A DNA stretch of 6,348 nucleotides from an uncultured Alphaproteobacteria bacterium (GCA_937942205.1 CALDFO010000083.1:1-6348), one strand, 5' to 3'; positions 1-5,606 are shown, numbered from the stretch's first letter. The notes: generated by a model not told the origin, from the sequence alone. Program-made: numbers and translations.

Positions 1-1
1 C

Positions 2-505
2 GCGCGTCTGATGCTGGAAGTCACCGATGCCGTGGCCGAGGTGTGGGGCGCCGATCGCGTTGGTATGCACCTGTCGCCGCGCATGGACAGCCATGACATG
101 GGCGACAGCGACCGGCTGGGCACCTTCACCTATGTCGCCCGCGAGCTGGGCAGGCGGAAGCTGGGCTGGATCGCGGCGCGCGAATATGTCTTCGATCCCG
201 CCGCCAAGCCGGTGGACAGCCAGGGCCGTCCCAAGGATATCCGCGATCCCGAAAGCATCGGGCCGCGATTGAAGGAGGCGTTCGGCGGTCCCTATATCGC
301 CAATGAAGGGTTCACCCAGGCCAGCGCGCAGAAGGCGCTGGACGCGGGCTGGGCTGACGCCGTGGCCTTCGGCAAGGATTTCATCGCCAATCCCGACCTG
401 GTGCGGCGATTCGCGGAGGGCGCGCCGCTCAATGCCTGGGACGCGCAGACCTTCTATGCCGGCGGCGCGCACGGCTATACCGACTATCCGGCGCTGAACG
501 GCTAG
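2..505 (+). CDS. Old Yellow Enzyme family NADH:flavin oxidoreductase / alkene reductase, C-terminal part (5' truncated by window edge)
   Basis: The reading frame is open from the left edge, so this is the C-terminal 167 codons of a protein probably about 360 residues long. The family is an FMN-dependent cytoplasmic TIM barrel that uses NAD(P)H to reduce activated C=C bonds, nitro compounds or nitrate esters. Visible family hallmarks in order are the RLMLEVTDAV helix, the RVGMHLSPR strand, the PYIANEGFT strand-loop, AFGKDFIANPDLV (the FMN-phosphate-binding turn) and the C-terminal TFYAGGAHGYTDYPAL signature of NemA-like enzymes. The turn that usually reads FGR reads FGK here (Lys codon at 374-376), a conservative change. 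The N-terminal half with the substrate His residues lies outside the window, so substrate range cannot be judged. A short intrinsic terminator follows at once. Family assignment is firm; a specific gene name such as nemA is not justified. Confidence 0.92.
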   Translation, partial: ARLMLEVTDAVAEVWGADRVGMHLSPRMDSHDMGDSDRLGTFTYVARELGRRKLGWIAAREYVFDPAAKPVDSQGRPKDIRDPESIGPRLKEAFGGPYIANEGFTQASAQKALDAGWADAVAFGKDFIANPDLVRRFAEGAPLNAWDAQTFYAGGAHGYTDYPALNG

Positions 506-510
506 GGAAC

Positions 511-532
511 CGCGTCCGCCAGGGCGCGTTTT
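511..532 (+). terminator. Intrinsic terminator of the ene-reductase gene
   Basis: CGCGTCC (511-517) pairs with GGGCGCG (522-528), including one G·U pair, around the four-base loop GCCA. TTTT (529-532) follows directly. It begins six bases after the TAG stop. The stem is only 7 bp and the U tract short, so some read-through into the next gene is possible. Confidence 0.55.
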
Positions 533-567
533 CGATCCAGAGACAAGCGAAGTTCTGGAGGTTCGTC

Positions 568-900
568 ATGACCCGGATTACGAAGATCGCTGGCGCCTGC
601 GCCATTCTTCTGGCCGCCGGTACCCTGTCGGCTTCGGCCGCCTGCAACGGCGATACATCCACCGAAACCGCGCTGGGCGCGGGGTCCGGCGCGCTGGTCG
701 GCGGCCTGGCGTCCAACAGCATCGGCGGCGCGCTGGTGGGCGGCGTGGCCGGCGGCCTGATCGGCCACACCATCGGCAGCAGCAACAATCGCGAGGATTG
801 CCGCCGCGGCGCGGTCCGCCAGGAGCATCGTGAATATCGCCGCGACCGCGATACCTACTACATGGATCGGGACGGCCGTCGTCACTATTACTACCGCTAG
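568..900 (+). CDS. Small exported glycine-zipper protein
   Basis: This is a 110-residue protein with a signal peptide (basic start MTRITK, hydrophobic core to about residue 20, likely cleavage after ASA at 22-24). Residues 37-70 form a glycine zipper with G at three- to four-residue spacing (LVGGLAS, IGGALVGGVAGG, LIGHTIG), as in the glycine-zipper 2TM / 17-kDa-antigen-like families that associate with or span the envelope. Residues 75-110 are a hydrophilic, Arg- and Tyr-rich tail ending in DRDGRRHYYYR. Two Cys remain after cleavage (C26, C78) and could form a disulfide. C26 lies near the cleavage site, but the preceding SAA is a poor lipobox, so I favour a soluble or membrane-inserted protein over a lipoprotein. 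The start is set by GGAGG at 557-561, six bases upstream. A terminator on each side suggests a monocistronic gene. The molecular role is unknown. Confidence 0.85.
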   Translation: MTRITKIAGACAILLAAGTLSASAACNGDTSTETALGAGSGALVGGLASNSIGGALVGGVAGGLIGHTIGSSNNREDCRRGAVRQEHREYRRDRDTYYMDRDGRRHYYYR

Positions 901-921
901 GGCGGTATTCCATCGAAAGTG

Positions 922-950
922 AAAGCCCGCCGGGTTCACGGCGGGCTTTT
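922..950 (+). terminator. Strong intrinsic terminator after the glycine-zipper gene
   Basis: AAAGCCCGCCG (922-932) pairs perfectly with CGGCGGGCTTT (939-949) around the six-base loop GGTTCA, and the run of T continues to 950. It lies 22 bases after the TAG stop. The A run on the left arm means it could also terminate transcription on the other strand. Confidence 0.88.
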
Positions 951-1020
951 CGTTGTGCACGCTGGACAGGCTGCCGGAAATCGCATCTTCTTGCCGCGTT
1001 TTTCCAAACGGAGGGATTTC

Positions 1021-1602
1021 ATGCGTTCGACCCTGTTCGCTGCCGCGCTGGCTATCGCGGCCATCGGCCCGGCTCTTGCCCAGGCCCCGGCGGCGCCTGC
1101 CATGCGTGCTGTCGGCATGACCCTGTCCAGCCCGGATTTCCCGGATGGCGGCATCATTCCCGACCCGTTCACCGGCAAGGTGAACACGCCGGGCCAGCCG
1201 CCCAAGGCGGTGTCGCCCGCGCTGACCTGGAGCGGCACGCCCGCCGGCACCCAGAGCTTTGTGCTGATCATGCATGACCTGGACGTGATGGTGGGCAAGG
1301 GCACCGGCGACAATCTGCATTGGCTGGCCTTCAATATTCCCGGCACCGCGACCGCGCTGCCGCAGAATGTCCCCACCACGGCGACCCTGGCCGACGGCAC
1401 CATCCAGCCGCGCAACCGCAACAGCCACGGCTATCAGGGCCCCGGCGCGCCCGCGCCGATCTATCATCACTATGTCTTCGGCATCTGGGCGCTGGACGCC
1501 AAGCTGAACCTTGACGAGAACGCCACCCGCGACGAGGTGCTGAAGGCAATGGACGGCCATGTGCTGGACAAGGGCTTCACGGTGGGCCGCTTCCATCGTT
1601 GA
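1021..1602 (+). CDS. Exported YbhB/YbcL family PEBP (Raf-kinase-inhibitor-like) protein
   Basis: This is a 193-residue protein with a clear signal peptide (MRSTLFAAALAIAAIGPALA, cleavage after A20). The mature part is a phosphatidylethanolamine-binding-protein fold of the bacterial YbhB/YbcL branch. The ligand-pocket features are visible: SPALTWSG at 65-72, the acidic HDLD at 85-88 (position of the family DPD motif), HWLAFNIP at 100-107, the HGYQGPGAP loop at 136-144, and HHYVF followed by ALD at 149-159. Length fits the exported members of the family. Bacterial homologues such as YbcL are periplasmic, but their physiological ligands are poorly known, so no reaction is proposed. The start at 1021 is chosen because GGAGGG (1010-1015) sits five bases upstream and the signal peptide begins there. 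A longer in-frame start at 919 would overlap the preceding terminator. A terminator closes the gene. Confidence 0.93.
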   Translation: MRSTLFAAALAIAAIGPALAQAPAAPAMRAVGMTLSSPDFPDGGIIPDPFTGKVNTPGQPPKAVSPALTWSGTPAGTQSFVLIMHDLDVMVGKGTGDNLHWLAFNIPGTATALPQNVPTTATLADGTIQPRNRNSHGYQGPGAPAPIYHHYVFGIWALDAKLNLDENATRDEVLKAMDGHVLDKGFTVGRFHR

Positions 1603-1618
1603 TCGGTTTTGCGAAAGG

Positions 1619-1648
1619 AAAACCCCGGAGATCGTTCTCCGGGGTTTT
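1619..1648 (+). terminator. Strong intrinsic terminator after the PEBP gene
   Basis: A perfect 13-bp stem, AAAACCCCGGAGA (1619-1631) with TCTCCGGGGTTTT (1636-1648), closes a four-base TCGT loop. The right arm ends in four T, followed by GTTTG. The left arm starts with four A, so it may act on both strands. It ends two bases before the candidate -35 box of the ilvD promoter. Confidence 0.92.
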
Positions 1649-1650
1649 GT

Positions 1651-1679
1651 TTGTCCGCAGGCGCTGCAAAAATTATAAT
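1651..1679 (+). promoter_or_regulatory. Candidate sigma-70-type promoter of ilvD
   Basis: TTGTCC (1651-1656) and TATAAT (1674-1679) are separated by 17 bases, giving 4/6 and 6/6 matches to consensus. The -10 box lies in an AT-rich patch (about 1668-1698) that stands out in this GC-rich window. Transcription would start near 1686, leaving a leader of about 170 bases before ilvD. A second -10-like TAGTAT at 1689-1694 lies just downstream. This is inferred from sequence only. Confidence 0.65.
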
Positions 1680-1685
1680 AGTTCT

Positions 1686-1857
1686 AAATAGTATCTTTCC
1701 GGGCTGCCGCAGCAGCGCGGGCCGGTGCCGCAGCCGGTATGTCAAAAAGCGCCTTGCCCGCACCGGGGGGCAGGGCAATAGTCCGACCGTTTTCACCTGC
1801 CTTCCCAAGGTTTTCACAGCTGGAATTCCAGGAAGGGGCAGCCAGACAGAGGTTCAG
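1686..1857 (+). promoter_or_regulatory. Long 5' leader of ilvD with hairpins, a direct repeat and a palindrome
   Basis: If transcription starts near 1686, the untranslated leader is about 170 bases. It holds: an imperfect hairpin with GGCTGC (1702-1707) pairing GCAGCC (1730-1735) and GCA (1709-1711) pairing TGC (1726-1728), with one C/C mismatch between them; a second hairpin, TTGCCC (1754-1759) with GGGCAA (1773-1778); the direct repeat GTTTTCAC at 1789-1796 and 1810-1817; and the perfect palindrome CTGGAATTCCAG at 1820-1831. The ilvD ribosome binding site is GAGG at 1849-1852. I see no leader peptide rich in Val, Leu or Ile, so classical branched-chain attenuation is not supported. No known riboswitch was recognised by eye. 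Confidence 0.45.
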
Positions 1858-3582
1858 ATGGGCGACCAGAAATTCGACAAATCCCGGCTTCCCAGCCGTC
1901 ACGTGACGGAAGGGCCGGAACGGGCGCCCCATCGGTCCTACCTCTATGCGATGGGCCTGACCACCCAGCAGATCCATCAGCCGCTGGTGGGTGTCGCCAC
2001 CGCCTGGAACGAGGCCGCGCCCTGCAACATCTCGCTGATGCGCCAGGCCCAGGCGGTCAAGAAGGGCGTCGCCGCCAGCCACGGCACCCCGCGCGAATTC
2101 TGCACCATCACCGTCACCGACGGCATCGCCATGGGCCATGCCGGCATGAAGTCCTCGCTGGCCAGCCGCGACGTGATCGCGGATTCGGTCGAACTGACCA
2201 TGCGCGGCCATTCCTATGACGCGCTGGTGGCGATGGCGGGCTGCGACAAGTCGCTGCCGGGCATGATGATGGCGATGATCCGCCTGAATGTGCCGTCCAT
2301 CTTCATCTATGGCGGCTCCATCCTGCCGGGCAAGTTCCGCGGCAGGGATGTTGTGGTGCAAGACCTGTTTGAAGCCGTCGGCCTGCACTCGGTGGGCAAG
2401 ATGGACGACGAGACGCTGGACGAGCTGGAGCGGGTCGCCTGTCCGTCGGCCGGTTCCTGCGGCGGCCAGTACACCGCCAACACCATGGCGATGGTGGGCG
2501 AGGCGATCGGCTTGGCCTTGCCCTATAGCTGCGGCGCGCCCGCGCCCTATGAAATCCGCGATGCGCTCTGTTCCGCGGCGGGCGAGCAGGTGATGGACCT
2601 GCTGGCGAAGAATATCCGCCCGCGCGACATCGTCACCCGCAGGGCGTTCGAGAATGCCGCCATGACCGTCGCCGCCACCGGCGGCTCGACCAATGCGGCG
2701 CTGCACCTGCCCGCCATGGCGCACGAGGCCGGGATCAAATTCGACCTGTTCGATGTCGGCGAAATCTTCCGCAAGACGCCCTATATCGGCGATCTCAAGC
2801 CCGGCGGAAAATATGTCGCCAAGGATCTGTTCGAGGCGGGCGGAATTCCGCTGGTGATGAAGGCGCTGCTGGACGGCGGCTTCCTGCATGGCGATGCGCT
2901 GACCGTCACCGGCCGCACCGTGGCCGAGAACCTGGCCAAGGTGAAATTCAGCGACCATCAGGACGTGATCCGCCCCACCTCCAACCCGATTTCGTCCACC
3001 GGCGGTGTGGTGTCGCTGAAGGGCAATCTGGCCCCCGACGGCGCCATCGTGAAGATCGCGGGCCTGAAGAATCTGCGCTTCGTCGGCCCGGCGCGGGTGT
3101 TCGACAATGAGGAAGCCTGCTTCGACTGCGTGGAAAAGCGCCAGTACAAGGAAGGCGATGTGCTGGTCATCCGTTATGAAGGCCCCAAGGGCGGTCCGGG
3201 GATGCGCGAGATGCTGTCCACCACGGCGGCGCTTTATGGGCAGGGGATGGGCGACAAGGTGGCCCTGATCACCGACGGGCGTTTCAGCGGCGCCACGCGC
3301 GGCTTCTGCATCGGCCATGTCGGGCCGGAAGCGGCGGTGGGCGGCCCCATCGCCCATGTGCGCGACGGCGATATCATCACCCTGGACGCCACCACCGGCG
3401 AAATTTCGGTCGCGGTCAGCGAGGAGGAACTCGCCGCCCGCGCCAAGGACTGGAAGGCGCGTCAGACCGAGTATGGTTCCGGCGCGATCTGGAAGTACGC
3501 CCAGCTTGTGGGCCCGGCCCGCTATGGCGCGCTGACCGCGCCGGGTGCCGAAAAGGAAACCAGCTGCTACGCCGATATCTGA
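1858..3582 (+). CDS. ilvD: Dihydroxy-acid dehydratase
   Basis: This enzyme of the valine/isoleucine (and leucine/pantothenate) pathway dehydrates 2,3-dihydroxy-3-methyl acids to 2-oxo acids in the cytoplasm. At 574 residues it is full length for the short IlvD form. Three Cys fit a [2Fe-2S] cluster: C56 in APCN, C129 in GCDKS and C201 in GSCGG. D88 (VTDGIAMGH) and D130 fit Mg2+ ligands, K131 is the Lys that is carbamylated in studied homologues, and S477 in GRFSGATRG is the catalytic-base Ser. The C-terminal region carries [12 protein letters not shown], typical of the family. The start is set by GAGG (1849-1852), five bases upstream. An in-frame start at 1609 would run through the preceding terminator and the promoter. 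The related sugar-acid dehydratases (arabinonate, xylonate) share this fold. Conservation throughout fits IlvD better, and the neighbours are not sugar catabolism genes. The gene appears monocistronic. Confidence 0.95.
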   Translation: MGDQKFDKSRLPSRHVTEGPERAPHRSYLYAMGLTTQQIHQPLVGVATAWNEAAPCNISLMRQAQAVKKGVAASHGTPREFCTITVTDGIAMGHAGMKSSLASRDVIADSVELTMRGHSYDALVAMAGCDKSLPGMMMAMIRLNVPSIFIYGGSILPGKFRGRDVVVQDLFEAVGLHSVGKMDDETLDELERVACPSAGSCGGQYTANTMAMVGEAIGLALPYSCGAPAPYEIRDALCSAAGEQVMDLLAKNIRPRDIVTRRAFENAAMTVAATGGSTNAALHLPAMAHEAGIKFDLFDVGEIFRKTPYIGDLKPGGKYVAKDLFEAGGIPLVMKALLDGGFLHGDALTVTGRTVAENLAKVKFSDHQDVIRPTSNPISSTGGVVSLKGNLAPDGAIVKIAGLKNLRFVGPARVFDNEEACFDCVEKRQYKEGDVLVIRYEGPKGGPGMREMLSTTAALYGQGMGDKVALITDGRFSGATRGFCIGHVGPEAAVGGPIAHVRDGDIITLDATTGEISVAVSEEELAARAKDWKARQTEYGSGAIWKYAQLVGPARYGALTAPGAEKETSCYADI

Positions 3583-3596
3583 CGGCGGCCCCGCCG
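3583..3596 (+). terminator. Weak GC hairpin just after ilvD, possible termination aid
   Basis: CGGCG (3583-3587) pairs with CGCCG (3592-3596) around GCCC, directly after the TGA stop. No T run follows, so it is not a good intrinsic terminator. It may stabilise the 3' end or pause polymerase ahead of Rho. No better terminator is visible between ilvD and the deacetylase gene. Confidence 0.22.
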
Positions 3597-3628
3597 GTCG
3601 CGGCATGGTTAATGGCCGTTCATGCAGC

Positions 3629-3656
3629 TTGCCCCGCGCGCCCGCGCCGCTAAACT
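3629..3656 (+). promoter_or_regulatory. Candidate promoter of the deacetylase gene
   Basis: TTGCCC (3629-3634) and TAAACT (3651-3656) are 16 bases apart, each matching 4/6 of the consensus. Transcription would start about 20 bases before the ATG at 3684. The match is modest and could arise by chance. It is listed because ilvD and the deacetylase gene are 101 bases apart with no obvious functional link. Confidence 0.28.
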
Positions 3657-3683
3657 CGGCGTTGCGTCGCGGGGCCCGTCTGC

Positions 3684-4601
3684 ATGAGAAAGTCTGTTCT
3701 TGCCGCCGGGATGCTTGTTTCCGGCATCCTGGCCGCCGCCCTGATCGGCGGCGCGCGCGCCGACGGTTCCAAGCCGGTGCAACTGGCTCTGTTCCAGGAA
3801 AAGACCATCTTTCATTCCGGTCTCAAGGGGCAGCATACCATCGCGCTGACCTTTGACGATGGCCCCAATGCCCGTACCGGCGAAGTGCTGGATGCGCTGC
3901 GGGCGCTGAATGTGCGGGCGACCTTCTTCGTGGTCGGACGCATGGCGCACAAGCATCCCGAAATCCTGGCCCGCATCGCCCGTGAAGGGCACCTGCTGGC
4001 CAATCACAGCGCCACCCATTCGCTGCTCTCCAGCCGTTATGACAGAAATCCCCAACTGCTGCTGCGCGAGATCCGCGATGTGCACGACCAGATCGCGCCG
4101 TTGATGGCGCCGGGCGACAAATTCTATTTCCGCGCCCCCTATGGCGCCTGGAAATATGCCCATGCCCCGATCCTGAATGCCGATCCGGACCTGCGCCGCT
4201 ATGTCGGCCCGATTTTCTGGGATGTGGGCGGCGATATCGCCATGTCGCGCGACGGCTATGTGATGAGCGCCGCCGACTGGGAGTGCTGGCGGCTGAAATG
4301 GACCGCCAAGGCCTGCGCCAAGGGCTATACCCGCGAGATCCGGCGCAAGGACGGCGGGGTGGTGCTGATGCACGCCATTCATGTCAATTCGGCCGAACTG
4401 GTGCGCCAGGTGGTGCCGCCCCTGATCGAGGAAGGCTACCGCTTCGTGCGGCTGGATGAGATGCCGCAATATCGCCAATATGAAACGCCAAAAGACAGGC
4501 CCAGGGGCGTCGCCGGATTGGCGTCCGCGCCCGTTCGGGTCAGCGCCGTGGATTTCGGCGCGTTCATGGAGCCGGGCGGTTTCAAGGGCCAATATCAATA
4601 A
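3684..4601 (+). CDS. Exported NodB-type polysaccharide deacetylase (carbohydrate esterase 4 fold)
   Basis: The 305-residue protein begins with a signal peptide (MRKSV, hydrophobic core to about 23, likely cleavage after ARA at 24-26), so it acts in the periplasm or is anchored by an uncleaved signal. The NodB domain spans about 50-250. Motif 1 is TFDDGPN with D58 and D59 (base and metal ligand). Motif 2 is H108-S-A-T-H112 (metal ligands). Motif 3 is R150-APYG. Motif 5 is LMH230. This set supports metal-dependent removal of N- or O-acetyl groups from a glycan. Motif 4 is atypical: FWDVGGD (D180, D184), then an insert with DW at 198-199 and Cys at 201 and 211 that could form a disulfide. The C-terminal tail (about 265-305) is probably disordered. 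No clear Shine-Dalgarno precedes the ATG; an alternative start at 3711 is no better. The next gene follows after 44 bases, probably co-transcribed. Substrate (peptidoglycan, exopolysaccharide or other) is undetermined. Confidence 0.9.
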   Translation: MRKSVLAAGMLVSGILAAALIGGARADGSKPVQLALFQEKTIFHSGLKGQHTIALTFDDGPNARTGEVLDALRALNVRATFFVVGRMAHKHPEILARIAREGHLLANHSATHSLLSSRYDRNPQLLLREIRDVHDQIAPLMAPGDKFYFRAPYGAWKYAHAPILNADPDLRRYVGPIFWDVGGDIAMSRDGYVMSAADWECWRLKWTAKACAKGYTREIRRKDGGVVLMHAIHVNSAELVRQVVPPLIEEGYRFVRLDEMPQYRQYETPKDRPRGVAGLASAPVRVSAVDFGAFMEPGGFKGQYQ

Positions 4602-4626
4602 CCGCCATCCCTTCCGGGTTGGGCGG
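4602..4626 (+). repeat. Interrupted hairpin between deacetylase and methyltransferase genes
   Basis: CCGCC (4602-4606) pairs with GGCGG (4622-4626), and inside it CCC (4609-4611) pairs with GGG (4616-4618) around TTCC. It starts immediately after the TAA stop and ends nine bases before the GGGAGG of the next gene. There is no T run, so it is more likely a transcript-processing or stability element than a terminator. Confidence 0.3.
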
Positions 4627-4645
4627 ACCAACCAGGGAGGATTTC

Positions 4646-5461
4646 ATGACCATGCGAACCGTGTTCGGGGCCGGTATTGCCGTTGCGCTGATGAGCCTGA
4701 CAGTGGGTGTGGCGCCGCTTTACGCCATGCCCGAAAAGCTGGCTCCGGTGCTGGCCTCGGCCCAGCGCGCGCCCGAGAACAAGGCGCGCGACGCCGCCCG
4801 CCATCCCGGCGACAGCCTTCAGTTCTGGGGCCTCAAGCCCGGCCTGACCGTGGTGGAGATTTCCCCCGGCGGCGGGTACTGGAGCGAAATCCTGGCCCCC
4901 TATGCCAAGCAGACCGGCGGCAGCTATATCGCCGCCTTTGGCCGTCCCGACCAGACGCTGCCCGCCAAGTTCGCGGACAAGGCCGTCTATGGCGACATCA
5001 AATACACCGTGTTCAGCAAGGATTCCGGCGCACTGGTCCCGGCGGGCAGCGCCGACCTGGTGCTGACGGCGCGCAATATCCATAACTGGCTGTGGACGCC
5101 GGGCATGGCCGAAAAGGCGATGGCCGACTTCCATGCCGCGCTGAAGCCGGGCGGCATCCTGGCGGTGGAGGAACATCGCGCCGATCCCCGGCCGCAGAAG
5201 GGCAATGCCGATGACGGCTATGTCGCCACCGCGACCGTGATCGCGCTGGCGCAGAAGGCGGGTTTCAAGCTGGAGGCCCAGTCCGAGGCCAACGCCAACG
5301 CCAGGGACACCAAGGACCATCCCTACGGCGTCTGGACCCTGCCGCCGGTGCGCCGCAGCGCCCAGCAGGGCCAGCCCGCCGATCCCAATTTCAACCGCGC
5401 CAAGTATGACGCCATCGGCGAAAGCGACCGCATGACCCTGCGCTTCCGCAAGCCGGGCTGA
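4646..5461 (+). CDS. Exported class I SAM-dependent methyltransferase-like protein (COG4798-type)
   Basis: The 271-residue protein has a signal peptide (MTMRTVFG, hydrophobic core to about 23, likely cleavage after LYA at 25-27). The mature part resembles the predicted methyltransferases of the COG4798 group. A lead segment RAPENKARDAARHPGDSL (41-58) precedes a Rossmann-type motif I, VVEISPGGGYWSEILAPY (69-86), with the acidic-then-GGG loop that binds SAM. Later come ADLVLTARNIHNW (motif II/IV region), the LKPGGILAVEEHRAD strand and a C-terminal strand ending in MTLRFRKPG. Substrate and activity are unknown. The start at 4646 is set by GGGAGG (4635-4640), five bases upstream; a longer in-frame start at 4619 would include that site. 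M28 could start a cytoplasmic form but has no ribosome binding site. It lies 44 bases after the deacetylase gene, so a shared envelope-glycan role is possible but inferred. Supply of SAM outside the cytoplasm is an open problem. Confidence 0.85.
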   Translation: MTMRTVFGAGIAVALMSLTVGVAPLYAMPEKLAPVLASAQRAPENKARDAARHPGDSLQFWGLKPGLTVVEISPGGGYWSEILAPYAKQTGGSYIAAFGRPDQTLPAKFADKAVYGDIKYTVFSKDSGALVPAGSADLVLTARNIHNWLWTPGMAEKAMADFHAALKPGGILAVEEHRADPRPQKGNADDGYVATATVIALAQKAGFKLEAQSEANANARDTKDHPYGVWTLPPVRRSAQQGQPADPNFNRAKYDAIGESDRMTLRFRKPG

Positions 5462-5483
5462 AGTCTCTGACAAACTGTCCGCG

Positions 5484-5525
5484 GCCCGGCGGGATGTGAC
5501 GCCCGATTGTCACGTCCCGCCGGGC
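5484..5525 (+). terminator. Large inverted repeat, possible terminator and/or operator
   Basis: GCCCGGCGGGATGTGAC (5484-5500) pairs over 17 bp with GTCACGTCCCGCCGGGC (5509-5525), with one T·G pair, around an eight-base loop. It starts 22 bases after the methyltransferase stop. It would form a very stable RNA hairpin, but no T run follows (TGGGCATAG), so classical intrinsic termination is doubtful. Its right arm contains the candidate -35 box of the next promoter, so an operator role is an equal option. Confidence 0.6.
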
Positions 5526-5535
5526 TGGGCATAGT
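5507..5535 (+). promoter_or_regulatory. Candidate sigma-70-type promoter of the EamA transporter gene
   Basis: TTGTCA (5507-5512, 5/6) and CATAGT (5530-5535, 4/6) are 17 bases apart. Transcription would start near 5542, about 26 bases before the micro-ORF and 61 before the transporter ATG. The -35 box overlaps the loop and right arm of the inverted repeat. Confidence 0.45.
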
Positions 5536-5567
5536 TCCCGCAACGACAAAGTGATTTGGGGACTGGC

Positions 5568-5606
5568 ATGGGGGGCCTTGCCGCGCCTGCGGGCGCGTTG
5601 TCATGA
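5568..5606 (+). CDS. Possible 12-codon upstream ORF coupled to the EamA gene
   Basis: ATG at 5568 opens a frame encoding MGGLAAPAGALS and stops at TGA 5604-5606. That stop overlaps the transporter ATG (5603-5605) as ATGA, the classic four-base coupling overlap. GGGGA (5558-5562) sits five bases upstream, the spacing seen at the PEBP, ilvD and methyltransferase starts here, whereas the transporter ATG itself has no clear site. The peptide is too short for coding statistics and resembles nothing I recognise. It may be a translated leader, or chance. Confidence 0.3.
   Translation: MGGLAAPAGALS

Noticed and set aside
919..1020. Longer N-terminus for the PEBP protein from the ATG at 919
   Set aside because: It would overlap the terminator at 922-950 and bury the signal peptide; GGAGGG precedes the ATG at 1021.
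502..1596. 364-codon open frame on the - strand
   Set aside because: It spans two + strand genes and an intervening terminator and shows no domain; an artefact of GC-rich codon use.
1725..1781. Possible leader peptide for ilvD attenuation
   Set aside because: The GTG-initiated frame (18 codons, stop TAG 1779-1781) is not enriched in Val, Leu or Ile and has no good ribosome binding site. The ATG at 1739 gives a frame without an early stop.
1609..1857. 83-residue N-terminal extension of IlvD from the ATG at 1609
   Set aside because: It would translate through the PEBP terminator and the ilvD promoter, and the extension looks unlike any IlvD N-terminus.
1858..3582. Sugar-acid dehydratase (arabinonate or xylonate type) rather than IlvD
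   Set aside because: Same superfamily, but length, conserved segments and the absence of sugar-catabolic neighbours favour IlvD.
1684..3606. Long open frame of 640 codons on the - strand
   Set aside because: It lies opposite ilvD, which has all catalytic motifs. The translation is low-complexity, rich in Arg, Gly, Ala and His, as expected from the antisense of a GC-rich gene.
3609..4631. 340-codon open frame on the - strand
   Set aside because: Antisense shadow of the deacetylase gene, with no recognisable domain; the + strand has the complete NodB motif set.
5496..5514. CRP/FNR-like site in the inverted repeat
   Set aside because: The half sites TGTGA and TCACG are separated by 10 bases rather than the 6 of CRP, and they belong to a much longer dyad.
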